A stretch of DNA of 12,272 nucleotides from SIO4C1 sp039820425. Lineage in GTDB: Bacteria > Cyanobacteriota > Cyanobacteriia > Phormidesmidales > Phormidesmidaceae. This document shows positions 1 to 6,803 of this stretch, in pieces (the stretch's first letter is position 1; each line of letters opens with the position of its first letter). A program made the position numbers and the translations under genes. The notes beneath the pieces are model-generated. The model was not told where the DNA came from, made no database searches, and worked only from the letters and a program-made list of their open reading frames with translations. Location of the stretch: assembly GCA_039820425.1 (NCBI GenBank), contig JBCBQD010000173.1, forward strand, positions 1 to 12,272, read 5' to 3'.

Positions 1-1
1 C

Positions 2-121
2 TTGGGCGCTCGAGGGTTGGTGGGGGCAGGGGTTATTTTGTTGGCGACGTTGCTCGGTCAAAATGTAGGCAAAGGGCTCATCCGGCTCGTCGCTAAAGTT
101 AGGATGGGAAGTGCGAACTGA
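2..121 (+). CDS. C-terminal fragment of a membrane protein, possibly an EamA/DMT transporter
   Basis: This frame is open from the left edge to a TGA at 119-121 and encodes the last 39 residues of a protein that starts outside the window. It contains a hydrophobic helix (GLVGAGVILLATLLGQ, residues 6-21 of the visible part) followed by a basic tail (KGLIRLVAKVR), the pattern of a last transmembrane helix followed by a cytoplasmic end. The helix resembles the final helix of EamA-type drug/metabolite transporters, but 39 residues are too few to assign a family. It converges on the hydrolase gene that ends at 182. An opposite-strand frame over the same bases is also open but has no start codon. 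A hydrophobic stretch ending at a proper stop makes the plus-strand reading the better one. Confidence 0.45.
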   Translation: MGARGLVGAGVILLATLLGQNVGKGLIRLVAKVRMGSAN

Positions 122-181
122 CGAGTCGTTGCAATGGCATAGCCTCTACCCTGGAAAATCGCAGAAGACAATTCTCAACCA

Positions 182-775
182 CTAAACTGCAACAGCTATC
201 GACACCGCCTCAACAAAGTCAGTATGCTTAATGCGCGCCCCAGTTTGCAGATACTCCATTGCAGTGAGCGCTGCCCAATGGGCCTCCCAATCTGAGCCCG
301 TGCAACAATCTTCAATCACGTGAAAGTGATAATCGTGCTGATGGGCGTCCACAGCGGTATAGTGAACACAGACATTGGTCATTGCCCCCATCAGTACCAG
401 CGTATCGACTTTTAATCCGCGTAGCAAAATATCGAGGTCGGTGCCAAAGAAACCACTGTAGCGTCGTTTGACGATGGGAAATTCGCCATCAACAGGGGCT
501 AGTTCAGGATAGTGCTGTGTACTAGGCCAGGTTTCTAAACAGTGAACCGGCTCCGCGCCGTCGAGTTCACGACCAAAGTCCACCATTTCTTTGCGATGGA
601 CTTCTTGTAGGTGAATGATGGGCAGCTTGGCAGCACGGGCAGCTGCTAGGGTCCTTTTGGCTTTGGGCAACACTTCATCAGCGCCGACATGGGGGAGATT
701 GCCTTCGCCCGTAAAGATGCCGCTTTGGAAATCTACGCAGATGAGGGCGGTTTGATCTAGGGGGAGTTGGAGCAT
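182..775 (-). CDS. isochorismatase-family cysteine hydrolase
   Basis: Predicted cytoplasmic cysteine hydrolase of 197 residues, the usual length for the family. The triad is visible: Asp15 in CVDFQ, Lys103 in VKRRYSGFFGTDLD and the nucleophile Cys136 in GAMTNVCVHYTA, with the typical cis-peptide just before the Thr-Asn-Val-Cys. Members hydrolyse amides and ureides (nicotinamide, biuret, ureidoacrylate, N-carbamoylsarcosine, maleamate) or isochorismate. The sequence does not single out one substrate. It lies 69 bases downstream of the ABC permease on the same strand, so it is probably co-transcribed and may act on the imported compound. The ATG at 775 is preceded on its strand only by pyrimidines (CCCCCC), so no Shine-Dalgarno is visible; no better start exists, because VDFQ lies only 14 residues in. 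Family assignment is secure, the function is not. Confidence 0.9.
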   Translation of the reverse strand: MLQLPLDQTALICVDFQSGIFTGEGNLPHVGADEVLPKAKRTLAAARAAKLPIIHLQEVHRKEMVDFGRELDGAEPVHCLETWPSTQHYPELAPVDGEFPIVKRRYSGFFGTDLDILLRGLKVDTLVLMGAMTNVCVHYTAVDAHQHDYHFHVIEDCCTGSDWEAHWAALTAMEYLQTGARIKHTDFVEAVSIAVAV

Positions 776-780
776 GGGGG

Positions 781-808
781 GTAGTGGGTGGTGGGTAGTG
801 GGTGGTGG
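781..808. repeat. perfect 14-base tandem duplication, G-rich
   Basis: The unit GTAGTGGGTGGTGG occurs twice head to tail between the permease and hydrolase genes. The plus strand carries many GGG/GG runs and could form a G-quadruplex, while the transcript of the leftward operon would be C-rich here. The repeat abuts the start codon of the hydrolase and occupies the place where a Shine-Dalgarno would be expected. Confidence 0.85.
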
Positions 809-844
809 ACAGGTTGTTCAAGATGGTGTTCACCCTTTGGATGA

Positions 845-1714
845 TTACCCTTGCGTCGAATCCACCCAGGGGGTGAGGGCTCGGGAGATCCATTTCAGCC
901 CATAGTCAAGAACCAACCCGATCAACCCAATCATCGCAATACAAAACAACACCTTCTCGGTTTGCAGGAATCGCTGGGCTTGCACAATGGTGAAACCAAG
1001 ACCAGACTGTGCCGCCACCAGTTCTGCAATCACCAGATAGTTCCACGCCCCTGAGATATTCACCCGCAGCGTATCGAGCACGCTGGGGAAGGTGGCCGGA
1101 ATGATCACTCGAGTGAGCACTTCCCAACGGTTTGCCCCCAAGGTGTAGGCAACATTAATCATCTCGTTGGGAATAAATTTCACCGCGTCGGCCACCATGA
1201 TGGCGTTGTAGAGCACCACCCCAAGAAAGATAATCAATAACTTAGACGGCTCACCCAACCCCACCCAGATGATAATCAGTGGCACAAACGCCATCACTGG
1301 CATATATCGCACGGTGCCGACAATCGGCGCGAACAAACTTTCCATGCTGTAAAAGGTGCCCATGGCGATTCCTATCGGGACGCCGACGATGCCCGCCAGA
1401 ATAAAGCCACCTAACACCCGACCACAGCTCGCCAACACATCTATGACCAGATTGTCTTTGGCAAACATCTCTAACCCTGCATTTAGAACCGCCGTGGGGG
1501 TGGGTAAAAATATAGGGGCGACCCAACCAGCGTAGCTAAACAGTGCCCATAGGGATAGCGGCACTGCCAGCGACAGAGCAATCATCAGCACAGACAACCA
1601 GCGCGGAAATCCCTGACGAATGCTCCAGAAGACCGAGGGACGAAGATAGCGGTTCTCAGGTTTGTCGGGCCATAAAGCCAGCTGCGCGGGCTCACTGAAG
1701 CTAGATTGGGTCAT
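845..1714 (-). CDS. NitT/TauT-type ABC transporter permease
   Basis: Inner-membrane permease of 289 residues, of the SsuC/TauC/NrtB type (BPD_transp_1 fold). An N-terminal hydrophobic segment lies at about 40-62, then a LPTP motif (70-73), then further helices at about 95-118, 139-152, 158-176, 218-234 and 255-272. The EAA loop that contacts the ATPase is at about 189-208 (AYTLGANRWEVLTRVIIPAT). The ATG at 1714 is preceded on its strand by GAGGAA six bases upstream, a good ribosome site. The gene is divergent from its presumed ATPase at 1836, with 121 bases between them, and precedes the cysteine hydrolase in a leftward transcript. Relatives import nitrate, bicarbonate, sulfonates, taurine or pyrimidine precursors; the permease sequence alone does not tell which. 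Confidence 0.93.
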   Translation of the reverse strand: MTQSSFSEPAQLALWPDKPENRYLRPSVFWSIRQGFPRWLSVLMIALSLAVPLSLWALFSYAGWVAPIFLPTPTAVLNAGLEMFAKDNLVIDVLASCGRVLGGFILAGIVGVPIGIAMGTFYSMESLFAPIVGTVRYMPVMAFVPLIIIWVGLGEPSKLLIIFLGVVLYNAIMVADAVKFIPNEMINVAYTLGANRWEVLTRVIIPATFPSVLDTLRVNISGAWNYLVIAELVAAQSGLGFTIVQAQRFLQTEKVLFCIAMIGLIGLVLDYGLKWISRALTPWVDSTQG

Positions 1715-1750
1715 GCGGTTTCCTCAGAACAGCTGCCCCCAGCATGACGC

Positions 1751-1829
1751 TGCCCCAAGGCGATCTCTGTATCTGAGGTGACATTCTGCCCCTCCGGCAT
1801 CAGGTTAACTAGGGGAACGCCTTGGGACA
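1751..1829. promoter_or_regulatory. divergent promoter region with a pair of inverted 15-base elements
   Basis: The 121 bases between the divergent permease and ATPase genes must hold both promoters. TGCCCCAAGGCGATC (1751-1765) and the inverted copy GAACGCCTTGGGACA (1815-1829) agree at 13 of 15 positions, with a perfect core CCCAAGGCG. Their centres are 64 bases apart, close to six helical turns. They could be two operator sites for one regulator or the arms of an RNA stem. The right copy sits 6 bases before the ATPase ATG. No regulator gene is present in the window, and no clear -35/-10 pair was identified. Confidence 0.4.
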
Positions 1830-1835
1830 AACTTT

Positions 1836-2648
1836 ATGGTTAAAAGCTCAGCCAGCCTTGCCCAGCCTTCGTTAGCCACTCGTGTCGCGACTGATGCCAA
1901 GCTTGAAGTGCGCAACGTCAGTAAGGTCTTCGAAACCCGTGGCCGACGACTCAGCGTTCTCGAAAACATCAATTTAGCCTTACCGGCCAAAGAGTTTGCC
2001 TGTTTGGTGGGGGCGTCTGGCTGTGGCAAATCGACTCTGCTCAATATTGTGGCAGGGCTAACTGTCCCCACGACGGGCTCAATTTTGGTAGATGACCGCT
2101 TAGTTAAAGGGCCGGGTTCAGATCGGGGGATGGTTTTTCAGAGCTATACGCTCTACCCCTGGCTGACGGTCTCTAAGAATATTGCATTCGGGTTAAATTT
2201 GCGGAAACTCCCCAAGGCGCAACAGAAAGAGCGCATTCAGTACTACCTTGAAGTGGTTGGCCTAACTCGATTTGCCGATGCTTACCCCAAACAGCTCTCA
2301 GGTGGAATGAAACAGCGGGTTGCGATCGCACGCGCCCTGGCCGCTGAACCCGAAGTTCTATTGATGGATGAACCCTTCGGGGCTCTGGATGCCCAAACCA
2401 AAGAGCAAATGCAGCAGTTTTTGCTGGAACTCTGGAATCAAACCCACACCACGGTTTTAATGATCACCCACGATGTCGAAGAAGCGATTTTTCTCTCCCA
2501 ACAAGTCTATGTGATGGGCACCCACCCAGGGACAATTCAACGGGAAATCGCCATCGACCTGCCCACAAGCCGTGATCTTGAGATGAAGCTCTCGACTCAG
2601 TTTTTAGACATCAAACGCGAAGTGATTCACTCGCTCAGGGGAGACTAG
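1836..2648 (+). CDS. NitT/TauT-type ABC transporter ATP-binding protein
   Basis: Cytoplasmic ATPase of 270 residues that would power the permease encoded divergently at 845-1714. All ABC motifs are intact: Walker A GASGCGKST (59-67), Q-loop Gln102 in VFQSYTL, signature LSGGMKQ (154-160), Walker B VLLMDEP (174-180), D-loop GALDAQ and switch His212 in ITHD. The arrangement matches SsuB/TauB/NrtD-like proteins. About 20 residues precede the domain, so the true start could lie a little downstream. ATG 1836 has only a weak GGGA about ten bases upstream. The next gene begins 7 bases after the stop, which indicates an operon with the hydroxyacid dehydrogenase. Confidence 0.95.
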   Translation: MVKSSASLAQPSLATRVATDAKLEVRNVSKVFETRGRRLSVLENINLALPAKEFACLVGASGCGKSTLLNIVAGLTVPTTGSILVDDRLVKGPGSDRGMVFQSYTLYPWLTVSKNIAFGLNLRKLPKAQQKERIQYYLEVVGLTRFADAYPKQLSGGMKQRVAIARALAAEPEVLLMDEPFGALDAQTKEQMQQFLLELWNQTHTTVLMITHDVEEAIFLSQQVYVMGTHPGTIQREIAIDLPTSRDLEMKLSTQFLDIKREVIHSLRGD

Positions 2649-2655
2649 CGTTTCG

Positions 2656-3588
2656 GTGAGTCGCGATCGCATACAGTTGGTAGTGCTTGACTATCTTGAG
2701 CTGCCCGACAATGCCTGGCAACGTCTGCGCAACCTTACGGCGGTGATGACCTATGACACCGTGCCCCAAACCGAAGCAGAGATTTTAGCTCGGCTCAAGG
2801 ATGCTGACGGTGTCGTGGTGACCAGTGTGACAACGCTCAATGCTGCAGTCCTCAGCCAGTCACCCCGGCTACGGTGCATTATTGTGCCAGGGGTGGGCAT
2901 GGACCACATTGATCTAGCCGTTGCCCACGCCCAGGGGATCGCGGTGATCAACTGCCCCACCTATAACGCCAACGCCGTAGCTGAGTTTACGATTGGGTTG
3001 ATGTTTGCGATCGCACGCCACCTCCCCCTTGCCCACCAAACCTTACAAAAAGGTCGGTGGCAGCCCCAAAAACTTCAAGGCATCGAACTCAGCAACCAAC
3101 ACCTGGTCATCATCGGTGCAGGCACTATCGGCCAAGCAGTTGCTCAAAAAGCGACGGCCTTGGGTATGCAGGTCAGCACCCTCAACTCAAAAACCAGCCC
3201 TGAGACACTGGATAGCCAGATCGCCGCCGCCGATTTCCTCAGTTTGCACTTGCCTCTGACCCAGGCCACCCACCACCTGATCAATGCCCGTCGGCTAGCC
3301 CTAATGAAACCCACCGCCTACTTGATCAACACCGCCCGTGGCGGGATCGTCGATAGCGCTGCCCTACTGGCGGCTTTGAAAACTCAACAGATTGCTGGCG
3401 CTGCCCTGGATGTCTTTGAAGACGAGCCCTCGACAGAGCAATCTAATGACATGATTCTGGCCCTAGCCAAGCAAAATAATGTGATTACCACACCCCACAT
3501 TGCCTATAACACCCACGCCGCGATCCGGCGGTTAGGCCAGGAACTGATTAAGAAATTGGAGATTTGGCTAAAAGAATCTCAGGGATAA
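2656..3588 (+). CDS. D-isomer-specific 2-hydroxyacid dehydrogenase
   Basis: NAD(P)-dependent oxidoreductase of 310 residues that interconverts 2-oxo acids and D-2-hydroxy acids, in the group that includes phosphoglycerate dehydrogenase and glyoxylate/hydroxypyruvate reductases. The Rossmann motif GAGTIG lies at 154-159. Catalytic residues fit the family: Arg228 in NTARGG, Glu257 in DVFEDEP and His281 in TPH. The N-terminal substrate domain has PGVGMDHID (78-86). The start is GTG at 2656, 7 bases after the ATPase stop, with a purine-rich GGGGAGA somewhat upstream; the first in-frame ATG would delete 30 residues of the fold. There is no C-terminal ACT domain, so it is not a long-form SerA. Its place between ATPase and binding-protein genes suggests that it handles the imported compound or its product. 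Exact substrate unknown. Confidence 0.92.
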   Translation: MSRDRIQLVVLDYLELPDNAWQRLRNLTAVMTYDTVPQTEAEILARLKDADGVVVTSVTTLNAAVLSQSPRLRCIIVPGVGMDHIDLAVAHAQGIAVINCPTYNANAVAEFTIGLMFAIARHLPLAHQTLQKGRWQPQKLQGIELSNQHLVIIGAGTIGQAVAQKATALGMQVSTLNSKTSPETLDSQIAAADFLSLHLPLTQATHHLINARRLALMKPTAYLINTARGGIVDSAALLAALKTQQIAGAALDVFEDEPSTEQSNDMILALAKQNNVITTPHIAYNTHAAIRRLGQELIKKLEIWLKESQG

Positions 3589-3690
3589 GGGCGAAAGGCA
3601 AAAGGCGAAAGACAATAAAGTGTTCCAGCAAGGTGCCAGTTGATTTCGGTCAATCCTGCATCTTGCGAACAAATAGGCACTGCCAAATCT

Positions 3691-3741
3691 CCCCCATCTC
3701 CGCGTCCCCGCGTCTCCCCTTCCCCCCCTCTCCTTCTTCCC
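3691..3741. repeat. polypyrimidine tract in the spacer before the binding-protein gene
   Basis: The 252 bases between the dehydrogenase and the binding-protein gene hold no supported gene. They contain an A/G-rich stretch with repeated GGCGAAAG/GGCAAAAG units (about 3587-3615) and a nearly pure C/T tract here, with a repeated CCGCGTC motif. Such low-complexity tracts are common in intergenic DNA of filamentous cyanobacteria. No terminator hairpin followed by a T-run is visible, so transcription may read through or the next gene may have its own promoter. Confidence 0.6.
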
Positions 3742-3830
3742 AATCCGTAGTGTGCTTAACATCACATCGCTCCCAGATCCGCTTAAGTATCTACCAAGAC
3801 ACCCGTATCTACAAAAACCATCAAGCACTC

Positions 3831-3836
3831 AGGAGG
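3831..3836 (+). promoter_or_regulatory. ribosome binding site of the substrate-binding protein
   Basis: AGGAGG lies four bases before the ATG at 3841. It is a full match to the anti-Shine-Dalgarno complement and fixes the start of the lipoprotein. Other genes of the locus have weaker sites, so the binding protein is probably made in excess, as is usual for ABC importers. Confidence 0.85.
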
Positions 3837-3840
3837 CGTT

Positions 3841-4923
3841 ATGGCTCAGTTTTCACCTTTATTTACCCGGCGTCGCGCCCTTTGGCTGATGGGAGGGATG
3901 ACAGGCGGCTTAGCACTCCACGCCTGTACTCAGACGCCTGATGCAACCACTGATACAACGACTGAGACCCCTGACGCTGAAAGCCCCGATACCGCTGCAG
4001 CGCCAGGTGGGGTATCGGCAACCACCGGCAGCACGCTTTGGATTGGCTATGTCCCCCTGTTTGTAGCCTTAGAAAAAGGCTTTTTTAACGAGGGTGGTTT
4101 AGATCTTGATTACAAAGTCTTTAGTGGCAGCACTGAGGCCGACGCCGCCTACGGGGCAAAGAAGCTACAAGGCTTAAATAATGTGACCTCTGAAGCGGTT
4201 GCCTTGCTGTCTAAGGGGCAAGACTATCGCATCATTCAGGTGGCGGATACCTCCCTGGGGGGTGACGGCATTCTGGCGCGTAATAGCGTTACTGACATTG
4301 CCGACTTCAAAGGTAAAGAGGTGGCGGTAGAGCTGAGCGGAGTCAGCCACTTTTTCTTACTCCAGGTGCTGAAGGAAGCCGGTCTGAGTGAGACCGATAT
4401 CAAGATCAATAACCTGACACCCGATGCTGCCGCCGCCGCTTATCAGGCTGGTCGAATTGATATTGCGGTCACTTACTCACCTTTCTTAAAACAGGCCAAC
4501 GATGCCCAATCAGACGGTCGCATCATCTATGACACATCGCAGATGCCCACCGCCATTGTGGATGTGTTTATGTTTGATCCTGGGTTTGTTGCAAACAATC
4601 CCGATGCAGCGCAAGCCTATGTCACAGGCATCTTCAAAGGACGAGAGTTCATCGAGACCAACAAAGATGAAGCAATGGAAATCGGGGGTAAATGGTTAGA
4701 GCTAGAACCGGAAGACGTGGAAACTGAACTTCAAGGTGTTGATCTGACCAGCCCTGAAAACAACGTGAAAATGCTGGCGGACGAGTCCAGCGATCTTTAT
4801 CTGCTGAGCCACATGATGGAGCTGAGTCAGTTTCTAAAGGATCAGGGGCAGATTCCGGAAGCCCATTCTGAGGAGACACTCAAAGCAGTATTAGACCCAA
4901 CTTTTGTACAGGCTTATGGGTAA
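3841..4923 (+). CDS. NitT/TauT-type ABC substrate-binding lipoprotein
   Basis: Periplasmic binding protein of 360 residues, anchored to a membrane by lipid. Residues 9-14 (TRRRAL) give a twin-arginine-like motif, followed by a short hydrophobic stretch and the lipobox LHAC with Cys29, so Tat export of a lipoprotein is plausible. A Thr/Asp/Pro-rich linker (about 30-62) leads to an NMT1/SsuA-type domain beginning at TLWIGYVPLFVALEKGFF, with GKEVAVELSG and AGRIDIAVTY as further family blocks. It should deliver substrate to the permease at 845-1714 and the ATPase at 1836-2648. Specificity (nitrate, sulfonate, bicarbonate, pyrimidine or other) cannot be read from the sequence; the enzymes encoded with it argue for an organic compound. 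Only 3 bases separate its stop from that of the convergent desaturase gene. Confidence 0.92.
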   Translation: MAQFSPLFTRRRALWLMGGMTGGLALHACTQTPDATTDTTTETPDAESPDTAAAPGGVSATTGSTLWIGYVPLFVALEKGFFNEGGLDLDYKVFSGSTEADAAYGAKKLQGLNNVTSEAVALLSKGQDYRIIQVADTSLGGDGILARNSVTDIADFKGKEVAVELSGVSHFFLLQVLKEAGLSETDIKINNLTPDAAAAAYQAGRIDIAVTYSPFLKQANDAQSDGRIIYDTSQMPTAIVDVFMFDPGFVANNPDAAQAYVTGIFKGREFIETNKDEAMEIGGKWLELEPEDVETELQGVDLTSPENNVKMLADESSDLYLLSHMMELSQFLKDQGQIPEAHSEETLKAVLDPTFVQAYG

Positions 4924-4926
4924 GGG

Positions 4927-5949
4927 TTAAAAAACCGTCAAAAATGAGACGCCGACTGCGCCATAAAACGACTCGGGGGTGGGTTGGCGGTTTTCGTCGG
5001 TGGCCTGCCCCTGACCTGAAAAAATGCGATGAATGCGGAAGCGGTGGTAGCTGGTTATCAACTGTGACAAGGGCATGTAATGTACTTCGTCGCCCTTAAA
5101 CAAAGTGCGGTCAAGGGCTGGCAGATTGTGCCAGGGACATTTCATCACTTCGTGGTGGGCGTTGTGGTAGCCAAAGTTGAGCATCAGCAAATTGAGCCAC
5201 CGATAGCGTGGGGAGATCAAAGTCGAAAAGGTATTGGCTTGCTCTTGTTCGCGCGATCGCACGGGCACTGGCGTCCCAAACGGAAACACCTCATAGGTAT
5301 GCTGAAACGCATCCATCCAGCGCAGCAGGTTGACCATTCCGATATAGGCGATAAAGTAGAGCATCAGCGCCTTGGGGGCTAGCCAGCCCGTCAGCGTAAA
5401 CAGGATGCCGCGAATCAGCAGCGTCAGCGTCACGCGCACACGCTGGTCGGGCTGCTGCCAGGTTTTGAGTACGCCGCGCCACTGCAGCCAAAATGAAATC
5501 ACGGGAAAATAAAGCCATTCCAGCCCCAGCACCGCCCAGCGCACGGGCCTGGGGAGGGCTGCAAGGGTCTCGGCCAGGTTAAACCCTGAAAAATCAACTC
5601 GGTCCACGTGGTGGGAGATATGGCGTACCGCCAGGTCATCAAAATTGCCGTAGCAGGCTCCGTTGAGCCACAGCATCACCGTGCCCCAAACCGCATTCCA
5701 ACGGCGACCGGCAAAAATGGTGCCGTGCATAAACTCATGGGATAGGTAGGCCGAGTAGACCAGGCTGTGGGTCAACATCAAGACGCCTAAAACGTTTAGC
5801 CAACTGCCCTGGAAAAGTAGGGCGAGGCCAGTTAGGTAGCCGAGGAGGGTGTATGCGATCGCACCTGCATTCCACAGCGGCTTGCGATCGCTGATGAAGG
5901 TCTGTGCTTGGGGTTTCTGGGTTTGCGCTCTATCAGAGAGGGCACTCAT
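4927..5949 (-). CDS. membrane fatty-acid-desaturase-family protein
   Basis: Integral membrane di-iron oxygenase-type protein of 340 residues. It carries three histidine boxes (numbering from ATG 5949): HEFMH (71-75), HISHH (110-114) and HNAHH (262-266), plus an extra His at about 217 in DAFQH. Hydrophobic segments surround the boxes (about 30-47, 52-70, 140-155, 175-193, 195-211). The ending PWHNLP after the third box recalls carotenoid ketolases and hydroxylases, but the other boxes do not match CrtW or CrtR, so the substrate (acyl lipid, carotenoid or other) is open. I chose ATG 5949 because GGAG lies eight bases upstream. A TTG at 5964 would add five residues but lacks a site. The gene lies 40 bases downstream of the channel gene on the same strand. 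Confidence 0.88.
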   Translation of the reverse strand: MSALSDRAQTQKPQAQTFISDRKPLWNAGAIAYTLLGYLTGLALLFQGSWLNVLGVLMLTHSLVYSAYLSHEFMHGTIFAGRRWNAVWGTVMLWLNGACYGNFDDLAVRHISHHVDRVDFSGFNLAETLAALPRPVRWAVLGLEWLYFPVISFWLQWRGVLKTWQQPDQRVRVTLTLLIRGILFTLTGWLAPKALMLYFIAYIGMVNLLRWMDAFQHTYEVFPFGTPVPVRSREQEQANTFSTLISPRYRWLNLLMLNFGYHNAHHEVMKCPWHNLPALDRTLFKGDEVHYMPLSQLITSYHRFRIHRIFSGQGQATDENRQPTPESFYGAVGVSFLTVF

Positions 5950-5989
5950 GGATTTGCACTCCAAAAGCAGGACTAAAAATAGGTTTGGA

Positions 5990-6640
5990 CTAAAGGGGGG
6001 GATCCGATCGGTTTGACAGTTGAAAGACGGGCAAAGTAAATCCCCAAATGATGGCGGCCAATCTCAGGGCTGCCACTATTAACATACCGACCAAAGCAGC
6101 AGCAGACTGCTCGATACCAACGTTTTGCAGCAATAAGTAAAACCCAATCCCCACAATGGCTGCAGTGGCATAAATACGCCCCCGACGCAAAACCACGGGG
6201 ATGTCGGCCAGTAAAATATCTCGCAAAATGCCGCCCGCTGTGCCTGTGATCGTGCCCATCACGATAATGATGATGCCCGCTAGCTGGGCCTGCTCTGCGA
6301 CTTGGGCACCGCTGATCGAAAACAGCGCTAAACCTAGGGCGTCTGCGATCAGTAGCGACTTTTGAGGCGGCTTAAAAAAGCGGGTATACAGCACAGTGAG
6401 TAACGCTGACACCATAATAATGGTGATGTAAACGGGCTGCTCAATCCAGAAAACAGGGGAGCGATCGAGCAGGACGTCTCTGAGGGTGCCTCCGCCAATC
6501 GCGGTCACCAAAGCCGTCACCACAACGCCTAACAGATCTAAGCTTTTGCGGCCAGCTGCCAGTGCCCCACTCACAGCAAATACGGCGACTCCCAACAGTT
6601 CAAGTAGTTCTTTAAAAATCATTACGTTGTTAGGCTGCAT
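5990..6640 (-). CDS. TRIC/YicG-type (UPF0126) trimeric cation channel protein
   Basis: Small inner-membrane protein of 216 residues made of two similar halves. Each half has the family pattern: AVSGALAAGR with GGGTLRD (49-55), then SISGAQVAE with AGGILRD (135-141). The glycine-rich motifs kink helices in the bacterial and archaeal TRIC channels, which are homotrimeric K+-permeable pores. About seven hydrophobic helices can be traced (14-30, 34-50, 69-86, 97-112, 121-135, 155-171, 177-203). ATG 6640 is kept as start; ATG 6622 would remove six residues and has no better ribosome site. The gene is divergent from infC and lies 40 bases upstream of the desaturase gene, probably in one transcript. 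Physiological role not shown. Confidence 0.92.
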   Translation of the reverse strand: MQPNNVMIFKELLELLGVAVFAVSGALAAGRKSLDLLGVVVTALVTAIGGGTLRDVLLDRSPVFWIEQPVYITIIMVSALLTVLYTRFFKPPQKSLLIADALGLALFSISGAQVAEQAQLAGIIIIVMGTITGTAGGILRDILLADIPVVLRRGRIYATAAIVGIGFYLLLQNVGIEQSAAALVGMLIVAALRLAAIIWGFTLPVFQLSNRSDPPL

Positions 6641-6789
6641 ACCTCAGCCCCAGACCCACCTATGCAGCTGACTGTAGCAGCTTACCCCCTGGGCAAGTGT
6701 CAAATCTTTACAGAGAAAGGGTGCCTATCGCGGTGCTTAGGCTAATATTGGGGTACTGCAAATTTAGCCGTTTCGTTTATCAATTTTTC

Positions 6790-6794
6790 GGAGG
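6790..6794 (+). promoter_or_regulatory. ribosome binding site that selects the ATC start of infC
   Basis: GGAGG is followed by nine bases and then ATC at 6804. The spacing is normal for a start codon. No ATG, GTG or TTG occurs in the frame between the upstream in-frame TAG (6765-6767) and TTG 6855. The site therefore points to a non-canonical ATC initiation codon. Confidence 0.75.
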
Positions 6795-6803
6795 ACAAGA
6801 CTT

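Noticed and set aside
1..149. Minus-strand open frame at the left edge (reads FSDEPDEPFAYILTEQRRQQ)
   Set aside because: It has no start codon after its upstream stop, and the plus-strand frame with a membrane helix and natural stop explains these bases better.
906..1526. Other-frame open stretches inside the permease gene
   Set aside because: They lack family motifs and are shadows of the well-supported permease frame.
1769..1782. NtcA-like site GTA-N8-GAC in the divergent spacer
   Set aside because: Only one half matches the GTA-N8-TAC consensus, and no -10 box stands at the proper distance.
4925..4936. GGTTAAAAAACC between convergent gene ends as a shared terminator
   Set aside because: The stem is only four base pairs and has no proper T-run on either side.
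5947..5964. TTG 5964 as the desaturase start
   Set aside because: It adds five residues without a ribosome site; GGAG is placed correctly for ATG 5949.
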